7,087 bases of DNA from an archaeon (GTDB lineage: Archaea > Asgardarchaeota > Hermodarchaeia > Hermodarchaeales > Hermodarchaeaceae), in assembly GCA_016550485.1 (NCBI GenBank), contig JABXGV010000097.1, forward strand, positions 1-7,087, given 5' to 3'. Of this stretch, positions 1 to 6,248 are shown piece after piece. The notes beneath the pieces were generated by a model. The model ran no database searches, was not told the origin of the DNA, and saw nothing but the letters and a program-made list of their open reading frames with translations. Both the position numbers and the translations under genes were made by a program. Each line of letters starts with the position of its first letter. Position 1 is the first letter of the stretch.

Positions 1-665
1 AGTTCATAGCAGAGGCTGCCCCTTCAACGCCTTTCCTCATCGATAGCAGTTCCAGTGATACCCGACTGGCAGGAGTGAAACACGCTGAGGAAACAGGCCG
101 CGCCGCGTACGCCATCTATGACTCGATTAGCCTCCTCACAACCGATAAGGAGCTAGAAGCGCTTCGCACCTCAAGCATCGATGCTGCCATTCTGCTCGCC
201 CACAATCCTCTCGACCTTGATCCGAAGGGTCGGCTTGATGTGCTCCGCGGCACCAAAGACAAAGAGGGGCTACTCACGAAGGCAAAGAGAGCAGGCGTCA
301 AGAAGATTCTCGTAGATACCGTGGCTCTCGACCTTGCTGGTCTCAGTCTAGCTACCGCTGCTATGCCCATCATCAAACACGAATTGGGATTACCGGTGGG
401 GGCTGGTTCCGCGAACAGCGTTGCCCTCTGGCGGCGCGCCAACCAAATCTCTCCTGCCGCCAAACGCTATGTCGCTCCTGCCCTATGCACCTACCTGCAA
501 TGCGCCGGGGCGAACTTCATCCTCCCCGGAGCCCTACGCCATGCCCCTCGCTTCTTCTCAACCGTCGCAGTCACCGACGCGCTTCTCGCCTTCGCCTCGC
601 CCGAAGGCACCTATCCTCCCAAGCCACCGAAAACCCGCCATCATCCTCGCTATACCACTCTTTAG
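1..665 (+). CDS. MtrH-like methyl-tetrahydromethanopterin:corrinoid methyltransferase, 5'-truncated
   Basis: This is the C-terminal 220 residues of an MtrH-family protein, read from base 3; the start lies outside the window. MtrH is a soluble TIM-barrel methyltransferase that moves the methyl group of methyl-tetrahydromethanopterin (or a related pterin) to a corrinoid cofactor. Family features I can see in the fragment are FLIDSSSSDTR near residues 11-21, the IDAAILLAHNPLDLDPKGR block at about 59-77, the IDTAV-like KILVDTVALD at 101-110, the GLPVGAGSAN loop at 129-138, and a C-terminal block GALRHAPRFFSTVAVTDA. The tail PPKTRHHPRY resembles the HP-containing end of other family members, so the 3' end looks intact. 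MtrH proteins are about 300 residues, so roughly 90-100 are missing. No other Mtr subunit is visible. Non-methanogenic archaea often carry lone MtrH paralogues that feed methyl groups from methylated compounds to the pterin pool through a separate corrinoid protein; that role here is inference. The last 250 bases are C-rich compared with the gene that follows. Confidence 0.85.
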   Translation, partial: FIAEAAPSTPFLIDSSSSDTRLAGVKHAEETGRAAYAIYDSISLLTTDKELEALRTSSIDAAILLAHNPLDLDPKGRLDVLRGTKDKEGLLTKAKRAGVKKILVDTVALDLAGLSLATAAMPIIKHELGLPVGAGSANSVALWRRANQISPAAKRYVAPALCTYLQCAGANFILPGALRHAPRFFSTVAVTDALLAFASPEGTYPPKPPKTRHHPRYTTL

Positions 666-691
666 ACTTTAGAGCTAGGGGATGTTTCTCC

Positions 692-1186
692 TTGAAGTCA
701 TGGATAAGCAACTACCTAGGTTTCCTACTCTTATTGACAGGTGGTCTCTTAATGGTAGTGTGGGGCTGCTTTTACAGTGTTGATTTACGGCTTCAAGATT
801 GGGTGTATCAAGTGATTGTCCTGTTTTTCGGGATTGCAGGGGACTATCTTATTCAAGTACAGCAGTTTGTAACCTCCTTTACGGGTATCTCGGTGATTGG
901 TGGTGTTACGGTGATTGTTGGAGTATGTGTGTGGGGATTAAAGCCCACCCGCCCAAAGCGGGGGGCTGAACTTGTTCTAGCTATAGGCAAGTTCATTGTA
1001 AGCTTTGGAGCGACGCTAGGCACCATCCCTACCGCCACGTTGCTATTCGGTATTTTCGGTGCCCTCGTCCTCATCGGCAGCGGACTGGCTGATTCACTCT
1101 TTCTTGCATCCTCCCACCTTTTCCTACTGCTAACTAGTTTGATCACTATTTGTTTAGGAAGCTTTTATGGTCCAAAAAGAAACTAA
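692..1186 (+). CDS. Small multi-spanning membrane protein, unknown function
   Basis: I do not recognise this family. The reading frame is open far upstream into the methyltransferase gene, but that part is Arg/Ser/Pro-rich shadow sequence. I place the start at the TTG at 692, preceded by a weak purine-rich GGGGA at 678-682; the next in-frame ATG is at 752 and would cut off the first hydrophobic segment. The 164-residue product is very hydrophobic. Segments are at about 8-28, a shorter one near 40-50, 64-83, a long stretch at 99-132 that could be one long or two short helices, and 134-157. The longest charged loop, KPTRPKRGAE at about 84-93, would be cytoplasmic by the positive-inside rule, and the C-terminus ends in basic PKRN. 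The gene starts 26 nt after the MtrH-like gene on the same strand with no obvious promoter between them, so co-transcription is likely. Its third codon positions are more T/A-rich than those of its neighbour. It does not look like MtrC, MtrD or MtrE. Confidence 0.65.
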   Translation: MKSWISNYLGFLLLLTGGLLMVVWGCFYSVDLRLQDWVYQVIVLFFGIAGDYLIQVQQFVTSFTGISVIGGVTVIVGVCVWGLKPTRPKRGAELVLAIGKFIVSFGATLGTIPTATLLFGIFGALVLIGSGLADSLFLASSHLFLLLTSLITICLGSFYGPKRN

Positions 1187-1214
1187 GAAGTGAACAGAGG
1201 TTCAAGGCCAAGTC

Positions 1215-1460
1215 CTACTCGAACAAGCTCTTTTGCTGGGTGGAGGGTTTGTCCGCCAGTTCCCCCTCTTGTTCTTCCTTATACTTGGAAATTAACACAT
1301 GGCGTTCCCGCTTCAGGCGTGGGAGCTTACAACACATACTGACTCCCTTGGGAAGCACAAGCTGGGAGGTTAACTTGCCGTGGACCCGGATTCGCTTCCC
1401 GCAGGTGCTGCACCGGTAAATCGTGTAGTACTTGAACTTGCCCAACGCGCGTCCCACCAT
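1215..1460 (-). CDS. Small putative zinc-binding protein, hypothetical
   Basis: This is an 81-residue minus-strand frame of unknown function. The N-terminal part reads like a zinc finger half-site: an aromatic and basic lead-in (KFKYYTIYRC), then CSTCGKRIRV with cysteines at 17 and 20, a spacer of about 22 residues, and a CC pair at 43-44 before a basic KLPRLKRERH stretch. Four cysteines could bind one zinc ion, although a CC pair is a less usual second half-site than CxxC. The rest is charged (KYKEEQEGE) and probably disordered. The start is the ATG at 1460. No good Shine-Dalgarno sequence is visible, but a TATA-like CTTTATGG lies about 50 nt upstream. The gene converges on the membrane-protein gene, with 28 nt between the stop codons. 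A plus-strand frame covers much of the same DNA, but its product shows no motif. I believe this strand is the coding one but am only moderately sure that the gene is real. Confidence 0.5.
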   Translation of the reverse strand: MVGRALGKFKYYTIYRCSTCGKRIRVHGKLTSQLVLPKGVSMCCKLPRLKRERHVLISKYKEEQEGELADKPSTQQKSLFE

Positions 1461-1504
1461 CTCGCAACAACGACTGCGACTATGTTAAATGGTAGTGTCC
1501 TGCA

Positions 1505-1514
1505 CCATAAAGCT
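1505..1514 (-). promoter_or_regulatory. TATA-like box for the small zinc-binding protein gene
   Basis: On the minus strand the sequence reads AAAGCTTTATGGTG, with a TATA-like core CTTTATGG. Transcription would start about 25 nt downstream near 1483, giving a leader of about 20 nt before the ATG at 1460. The match is imperfect and no experimental support is possible here. Confidence 0.3.
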
Positions 1515-1536
1515 TTGGTTCACAAACACACAAGCC

Positions 1537-1546
1537 AATATAAAAG
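1537..1546 (+). promoter_or_regulatory. Upstream TATA-like element in the divergent intergenic region
   Basis: The plus-strand motif AATATAAAAG is a good archaeal TATA-box match preceded by CC. Start of transcription would fall near 1570, which lies inside the second TATA-like element. It could be an alternative distal promoter of the DUF2225 gene with a longer leader of about 45-50 nt. Confidence 0.3.
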
Positions 1547-1568
1547 CAGAGTACACTGTTCTCCCAAA

Positions 1569-1577
1569 CTTTATAAG
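1569..1577 (+). promoter_or_regulatory. TATA box of the DUF2225 gene
   Basis: The motif CTTTATAAG, preceded by CCCAAA that could serve as a BRE-like purine element, lies 40-48 nt before the GTG start. Transcription would begin near 1600, just before the ribosome binding site, which leaves a short leader of about 17 nt. The spacing fits archaeal promoters well. Confidence 0.5.
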
Positions 1578-1602
1578 TGTAATGTGTAATAGAATTACGC
1601 AT

Positions 1603-1607
1603 AGGAG
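1603..1607 (+). promoter_or_regulatory. Ribosome binding site that fixes the DUF2225 start
   Basis: AGGAG ends 9 nt before the GTG at 1617. An alternative in-frame TTG at 1608 directly touches this motif and would leave no spacing, so GTG at 1617 is the better start. Confidence 0.55.
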
Positions 1608-1616
1608 TTGTGTAAC

Positions 1617-2258
1617 GTGACAACGTGGATGGACATAGTTGTTGTATGCCCCAAATGCGACACCACCTTCAAAGGAACCGTCATCGGGTCCTGCGGCTAC
1701 GCAGGCAAAGACACCGACTTCTACCCCCGCTACTGGGGCGCGAACCCCTTACCCCACTTCGTGAAAGTCTGCCCCTCCTGCAACTATGCTGATCATCCCT
1801 CCAAGTTCAAACAAGGCACTCCCAGACAAGATGTGCCCAGGGAGGAGAAACTTCCCTGCTGGAGACGGTATGAGCTCGTTGCAGAAACCCAACGCCAAGA
1901 TGGTGCCTCCACCTTCACCCTCGCCCAAACCCTTCACAGAGCAGCTTGGGGAGCCCGAGCAGTAGACAGAGACAAAACAAAGGAGCTTGAATTTCTACAC
2001 CAAGCCCGCGAACTATTCCAGCAAGCACTCAGCGAAGACGGCGTACCCACTGAACCTGATGACCTACGGCCCATAATCACCTATCTAGTCGGCGAGTTAT
2101 ACCGGCGCACAGGTGAAGAAAGCATAGCACTTGAATGGTTTGCCAAGGTGCTACCAATGCTAGACGGTGGTGAGGAGCTAGAATGGCTTACCAAGCTTGT
2201 TGAAAGCCAAACTGCCCTAGCTCAGAAATCACACACCGAGAACCTTTCCAAAGAGTAG
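1617..2258 (+). CDS. DUF2225 family zinc-ribbon and helical-repeat protein
   Basis: The 213-residue product matches the DUF2225 pattern: a CPKC knuckle at residues 11-14, a segment with KDTDFYPRYWGANP at 31-44 (the family's DTDF...Y.G.NPL signature), and a second knuckle CPSC at 52-55 followed by NYADHPSKF. Four cysteines should hold one zinc ion. From about 85 onward it is helical, with TPR-like stretches LHQARELFQQAL (127-138) and ELYRRTGEESIALEWFAKVL (160-179), which suggests a protein-binding scaffold. The biochemical role of DUF2225 proteins is not established, so I give none. The GTG start at 1617 is chosen from the AGGAG spacing. The gene has its own TATA box. It lies 50 nt before the acetyltransferase gene, which has a separate promoter-like element, so the two need not share a transcript. 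There is no signal peptide or membrane segment, so the protein should be cytoplasmic. Confidence 0.8.
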   Translation: MTTWMDIVVVCPKCDTTFKGTVIGSCGYAGKDTDFYPRYWGANPLPHFVKVCPSCNYADHPSKFKQGTPRQDVPREEKLPCWRRYELVAETQRQDGASTFTLAQTLHRAAWGARAVDRDKTKELEFLHQARELFQQALSEDGVPTEPDDLRPIITYLVGELYRRTGEESIALEWFAKVLPMLDGGEELEWLTKLVESQTALAQKSHTENLSKE

Positions 2259-2272
2259 TTCCAGTAAAACAA

Positions 2273-2282
2273 ACATTATAAC
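2273..2282 (+). promoter_or_regulatory. TATA-like box of the acetyltransferase gene, near-leaderless
   Basis: The motif ACATTATAAC is centred about 32 nt before the ATG at 2309, so transcription would begin near 2303. That leaves a leader of only a few bases, with no room for a Shine-Dalgarno sequence, as in leaderless archaeal genes. Confidence 0.45.
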
Positions 2283-2308
2283 TGAGTGATAGCCTACCAT
2301 CTCAGGCA

Positions 2309-3565
2309 ATGTCAAGCACACTACGAGATCTAGGTGACGGACTAGTCCTTCGGTGTCTTCGCAAGAGCGACCTTGATTCGTTGGAAGAACACGTCAAGTT
2401 GGTACATGGAGAATGGATTGACAATATAGCTCAACGACTACTAGACCACTATCCAAAATTCTCCCTGGAGGACAACTTCGTTGTAATCGACACAAAGGTC
2501 GAAAAGATCGTTGCCTACCTCTGCCTACTCCAACGGACCTTCGTACTCGAGGGCGTAGAGATACCCGTCGGCCAAATGGATATCGTGGGAACTCACCCTG
2601 ACTACAGGAACAGGGGCCTCATCCGACAACTAAATGAACTTCTTGAAGAAAGAGCCGCCCATTACAAACTGCAGCTTCTCTCAATAGCTGGTATTAACTA
2701 CTTCTACAGACAATTTGGATATGAATACGCCTCCCCCATGCCCATGGGACTCCCAATTCCTACCGAAGCCATCCCCAAACTAAAGGAGGACGAGGAGGAG
2801 CCAATCACCGTCGAGCCAGTAACCAAAGATACCTTCCCAGATTATCTTGCCTGTCGTGAAAAAGTAAATTCCTTCTTGGACCTTTACCATGAAATCGGTC
2901 CCGAGCATTTCCTCTTCTATTCAACGGGGAAACTCGGTGAACCTGAATCCCTCAGGTTCTTCCTCGTCAAAGAGAAAGACAAGGTCGTTGGCTCGTTTTT
3001 CTTTGGGAAGGATTTCGGAAACCTCATCGTCAAGGAATTATGGCTCGAGAACGTGCAGTTAGTTCCTCCAGTTCTACGATTCCTAAAGACAAAGGTGCAG
3101 GAGTACCAATGTCCCCTCAGAATATATCCTCCATCAAAACCGTCATTATTCCCTAGGATTCAAAGGATAGCTGGAGCTAGACTGTCCGATTCCTATGCTT
3201 GGTACATTCGCATACCCTCAATCAAACAATTCCTAGAACTGATTTCACCTGTGCTAGAGAAACGATTAGCATGTTCAGAGTTCAAAGGAGTCACTGATAC
3301 ACTAAAGCTGGGCTGTTACCGAGAAGGCTTCGAGCTGGTCTTTCGTAAAGGACGCCTAAAAATGGTGAACAAATTAGCGATTCAAGAAGTCAAGGAAATG
3401 GAGGTAGCACTTCCACCATTGGTGGTTAACCAGCTATTGTTAGGCTATAGGACAATTACAGAACTACAGGCTATATATCCAGATGTGTATTGTTACTCTA
3501 CTAAGGAGGGTCTAGTGGAGGTTCTATTCCCAAAGCTTCGAGCGAGTATTACACCAAGCTTCTAG
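2309..3565 (+). CDS. Eis-like GNAT N-acetyltransferase with SCP2-like C-terminal domain
   Basis: The 418-residue length and layout fit the Eis/COG4552-type acetyltransferases: an N-terminal GNAT domain (about 1-150), a second GNAT-like domain (about 165-300) and a C-terminal sterol-carrier-like domain (about 305-418). The acetyl-CoA pyrophosphate loop is visible as VGTHPDYRNRGL at 93-104, the family's V-x-P-x-Y-R-x-R-G pattern. FYRQFGYEY at 132-140 matches the YGRFGY block that holds the catalytic tyrosine in mycobacterial Eis; Tyr133 is the likely equivalent. The final residue is Phe418; in Eis the C-terminal carboxylate of a phenylalanine acts as the base. The LLGYRTITEL and LVEVLFPKL blocks near 377-410 are typical of the last domain. 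Such enzymes transfer acetyl groups from acetyl-CoA to amines; the substrate here is unknown. The ATG at 2309 is preceded by a TATA-like box at leaderless distance. The stop codon abuts that of the convergent helicase gene with no spacer. Confidence 0.82.
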   Translation: MSSTLRDLGDGLVLRCLRKSDLDSLEEHVKLVHGEWIDNIAQRLLDHYPKFSLEDNFVVIDTKVEKIVAYLCLLQRTFVLEGVEIPVGQMDIVGTHPDYRNRGLIRQLNELLEERAAHYKLQLLSIAGINYFYRQFGYEYASPMPMGLPIPTEAIPKLKEDEEEPITVEPVTKDTFPDYLACREKVNSFLDLYHEIGPEHFLFYSTGKLGEPESLRFFLVKEKDKVVGSFFFGKDFGNLIVKELWLENVQLVPPVLRFLKTKVQEYQCPLRIYPPSKPSLFPRIQRIAGARLSDSYAWYIRIPSIKQFLELISPVLEKRLACSEFKGVTDTLKLGCYREGFELVFRKGRLKMVNKLAIQEVKEMEVALPPLVVNQLLLGYRTITELQAIYPDVYCYSTKEGLVEVLFPKLRASITPSF

Positions 3566-6214
3566 CTAAACAATGGGGGCCTCAGATAGTGCGGCTTTAG
3601 TATCAACAGATGTCTCAGCGCCTACAATGATTAGCGACACTGCTTCTAGAGCACCTGCCTTGAAGAGGGGAGAGTTATTGTTACCACACTTGTAAGAGTA
3701 GGTACAGGCTGGGCACCCATCTAGCGCTGTGCAAGTGCAGCTTTGTAAGATGACTTTAACACGGCGAAATGCTTCCTCCAGCCGATCATAAAGGAGTTTA
3801 GCCAGCCCACTCCCTCCCGGGCTACCATCATAAACGAAGATAGTACCTGACGTGCCCATTGAGACACCACCTATTCCCTGACTTCCTCCACCAGTAAGCA
3901 TATCACTGCTTTCGATGAGGGAATGCTCCAGTGCATGAAAGGCACCAACCAATAACACTTCATCATTGGCATCTTGCTCTGAAACGCCATTGGAGGCTTT
4001 CACCACAGGGCTTGGTTGGCTCAGCGCCTTTGCCACAGCGTCCTTGGGAACAGGGGCTGTAAAGAATAGCCCCTTGGTTTCGTATTCGTACTCCAAGGGA
4101 ACATCGAGCTCCTCTACTTTGAGTATCTTATCGGTGTAGATGTCTTTGATGACATAGCCCGTGACCACCTCGGTCATCCGCAGGTCAGCGTAGTGGGCAG
4201 TAACTCCGTGAACCTGTCGGGTCTCCTGTACAGCGATGACCTCAGGTATTGTGTGACGCATAGCCTGAGTCATCTCTCGGTGCCCCACGGGCACTGGCTT
4301 TACCACCGCGCGTCCAATTCCTCCGTGGTACTCGAAACTGATGGATTCATAGGTGGTTCCAGCATGCAGATAATAAGCACCGGGGTGAAGCTCTCCTTGG
4401 GCGATAGGCATCTGCCGCTCCCCAATAGCCTTGCCTTCACGAATAATCCTAATGGTATCCCCAATACCACGAATCGAGTAGTGTCGCAGAGCCTTCCGGG
4501 CCACCTTTAAGACCGGCTTAATCTGGTTACCCTTTTCAGCCAATAATCCCTCCTCAACAAGCCCTTGAATGATATGTCGGAACTCGGGAAACTCATCTGG
4601 CTGCAGAGGTTTATCGAAGGCGGCTGAGAGGAGCTGGTGGCGTGCAACCACTTCGTTTTTGGGCTCCACAAAGGCCGCGTCAATATCAGTGAAATACTCA
4701 TCGGGGTTGTTCTTGTAAAAACTGCTAATGGGATCCTTATTCCTAAGCGCTAGCACCGCAACACTTTCCTGCCCCTTTCGCCCTGCACGCCCAATCCGTT
4801 GAGTGAGTCGTGTGATACCCACGAGCATGGAGACAACCCCATCCAAATCACCTATATCGATGCCCAGCTCCAAAGTGGGCGTTGAAACAAGGAGGTCTAG
4901 ATTTCCCCTTCGGAAAGCCTCCTCTACTTTGCGTCGATATTCCGTTGGCAGCCCCGCTCGGTGAACCCCGCTGGCAATCCGTCCACGACGAGCAATTATG
5001 TTGATGACCTCGGCGTTCCGATGCGTGTTCGCGAACACCAATGTCTTGAACTTCTGACGCACTAGCTCCTGCGCCACACTCACAATCATGCGGCTCTGAC
5101 TGACCTGTTCGGGGTAAATCATCAGAAAATGAATGACCCCTTTTTTCCCAGTCTCACAATGGATATCTGTGACCGCCCGACCAAAGAGCAGCTCCGCAAA
5201 CTCTCGCGCATTACTGACAGTAGCACTTGCGCCAATAAGCTGAAGTGGTGGACAAAGACGCTGAAGTCTGCGAAGCAAGAAATGCACATTCGCCCCAAAG
5301 GCTCCAACGTAAATGTGCATCTCATCCAACACAACATGGCGGACGGACTGAATCAGCTGGCGCACCGGGTCAAAGGGACGTATCAGGTGCACATGAAGCA
5401 TGTCCGGATTCGTGATCAGGATATCCGGTGGAAGCTTGTAGATTCTATCCCTCTCAGAAGCCGGGGTGTCTCCATCAAGAATGGCAACATCCAAATCCAA
5501 TCCCGCTGCCAAAGCCGCCAACTTCTTTGCCTGATCACGGGCCAATGCCTTTGTCGGATAAATAAACAGGGCGTGAACAGCCCTGGTCTTGGGCGCCCGA
5601 AGGGGACCCCAGCTAACACGACGCGAAGCAATCTGCTCCATAATAGGGATAGCAAAGGCCTCGGTTTTCCCCGTGGCTGTGGGGGCCGAGATTATTACAT
5701 CCTTACCTGCAAGGATTGCCGTGATTGCCTCTTCTTGAAACTTGAAGAGCTGCTGAATCCCTTGCTGGCGTAACGCTGATTTCAGTCCTTCAGTGAGAGA
5801 TGCTTCAGCGACCAAAGGGCCTAGTGGTGGTGTTGTCTCAGGGAATCGCTGATACTTCACCAGCAAGTTAGATGTATCCATCAGGATCCTTTGAACAACT
5901 CTAGGAAGCTCCTCTAGAGCGGTTACACCCGCCGCAGTAATCTGCCGCTGCCATTCCTCATGGGATTTGGGAGTACGTGGCTTTGATGTTCGTTGCTTGG
6001 TTCTCTTTGCATGGGTCTTTACCACTGCCCGTTGGGAGGACTGCTTCCCCTCAACTGCCTCAAGAAAACGTTGGTAAGCAGCTCTTTGACTACTGACCTC
6101 GCCAACTCCCGTCTGATAACTTAGCCCACATTGTCTACAGCGCAGGCTAAAACGGCGTCCTGTTGGACGAATCTCTACCTTACCTGAGCACTGAGGACAG
6201 ATCTGGTACGACAT
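3566..6214 (-). CDS. Hrq1/MrfA-type DEAD/DEAH-box helicase with N-terminal zinc ribbon and DUF1998 domain
   Basis: The 882-residue protein is a superfamily 2 helicase of the YprA/MrfA/Hrq1 group (COG1205). In order: a zinc ribbon with cysteines at 6, 9, 26 and 29; a basic, probably flexible linker at about 58-85; motif I SAPTATGKT at 176-184; YPTKALARDQ motif Ia at 219-228; motif II DEMH at 297-300; motif III GASAT at 328-332; motif V-type STPTLELGIDIG at 444-455; motif VI QRIGRAGRKG at 472-481; the HYSIRG block at 578-583; HALEHS at 760-765; and a DUF1998 cysteine cluster (826, 828, 834, 837, 843) that binds metal in MrfA. Family members unwind DNA 3' to 5'; bacterial MrfA repairs mitomycin C damage and yeast Hrq1 acts in crosslink repair, so a DNA repair role is likely. 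I choose the ATG at 6214 because GGGAG at 6221-6225 sits 6 nt before it; a GTG at 6217 is possible but too close. All ATPase motifs look intact. Confidence 0.93.
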   Translation of the reverse strand: MSYQICPQCSGKVEIRPTGRRFSLRCRQCGLSYQTGVGEVSSQRAAYQRFLEAVEGKQSSQRAVVKTHAKRTKQRTSKPRTPKSHEEWQRQITAAGVTALEELPRVVQRILMDTSNLLVKYQRFPETTPPLGPLVAEASLTEGLKSALRQQGIQQLFKFQEEAITAILAGKDVIISAPTATGKTEAFAIPIMEQIASRRVSWGPLRAPKTRAVHALFIYPTKALARDQAKKLAALAAGLDLDVAILDGDTPASERDRIYKLPPDILITNPDMLHVHLIRPFDPVRQLIQSVRHVVLDEMHIYVGAFGANVHFLLRRLQRLCPPLQLIGASATVSNAREFAELLFGRAVTDIHCETGKKGVIHFLMIYPEQVSQSRMIVSVAQELVRQKFKTLVFANTHRNAEVINIIARRGRIASGVHRAGLPTEYRRKVEEAFRRGNLDLLVSTPTLELGIDIGDLDGVVSMLVGITRLTQRIGRAGRKGQESVAVLALRNKDPISSFYKNNPDEYFTDIDAAFVEPKNEVVARHQLLSAAFDKPLQPDEFPEFRHIIQGLVEEGLLAEKGNQIKPVLKVARKALRHYSIRGIGDTIRIIREGKAIGERQMPIAQGELHPGAYYLHAGTTYESISFEYHGGIGRAVVKPVPVGHREMTQAMRHTIPEVIAVQETRQVHGVTAHYADLRMTEVVTGYVIKDIYTDKILKVEELDVPLEYEYETKGLFFTAPVPKDAVAKALSQPSPVVKASNGVSEQDANDEVLLVGAFHALEHSLIESSDMLTGGGSQGIGGVSMGTSGTIFVYDGSPGGSGLAKLLYDRLEEAFRRVKVILQSCTCTALDGCPACTYSYKCGNNNSPLFKAGALEAVSLIIVGAETSVDTKAALSEAPIV

Positions 6215-6220
6215 CACACG

Positions 6221-6225
6221 CTCCC
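6221..6225 (-). promoter_or_regulatory. Ribosome binding site of the helicase gene
   Basis: The minus strand reads GGGAG six bases before the ATG at 6214 and three before the in-frame GTG at 6217. The spacing favours the ATG. Confidence 0.5.
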
Positions 6226-6248
6226 ACTCTCGGGTCTCCGGATTGGTG

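Larger units (their letters stand above)
1461..1616. other. Divergent intergenic region
   Basis: This 156-base stretch separates the minus-strand zinc-binding protein gene from the plus-strand DUF2225 gene. It holds TATA-like elements for both directions and one ribosome binding site. Its second half is A/T-rich. I find no RNA gene or clear inverted repeat in it. Confidence 0.5.

Noticed and set aside
116..463. Minus-strand open frame of 115 codons inside the MtrH-like gene
   Set aside because: Its Arg/Ser/Ala-rich product shows no motif and it lies fully antisense to a clear family match; it is a shadow of C-rich codons.
421..691. Two extra plus-strand frames across the end of the MtrH-like gene
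   Set aside because: Both are Ser/Pro/Arg-rich readings of the same C-rich DNA. One merges into the membrane-protein frame, but the upstream part is not plausible protein.
853..1146. Minus-strand frame opposite the membrane-protein gene
   Set aside because: No motif is visible, and the hydrophobic plus-strand product is the more coherent reading.
1..1186. A complete sodium-pumping Mtr complex
   Set aside because: Only an MtrH-like subunit is present; the neighbouring membrane protein has no resemblance to MtrC, MtrD or MtrE that I can see.
1150..1589. Two plus-strand frames opposite or beside the small zinc-binding protein gene
   Set aside because: Neither has a recognisable motif or ribosome binding site; the minus strand has the cysteine knuckle, and the second frame runs through the promoter region.
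4193..4701. Short frames on either strand within the helicase gene
   Set aside because: They are out of frame with a long, clearly conserved coding region and show no motifs.
5129..5773. Long plus-strand frame of 214 codons antisense to the helicase motif region
   Set aside because: It overlaps the most conserved helicase motifs on the other strand and its translation shows no domain; it is best explained by codon bias of the helicase gene.
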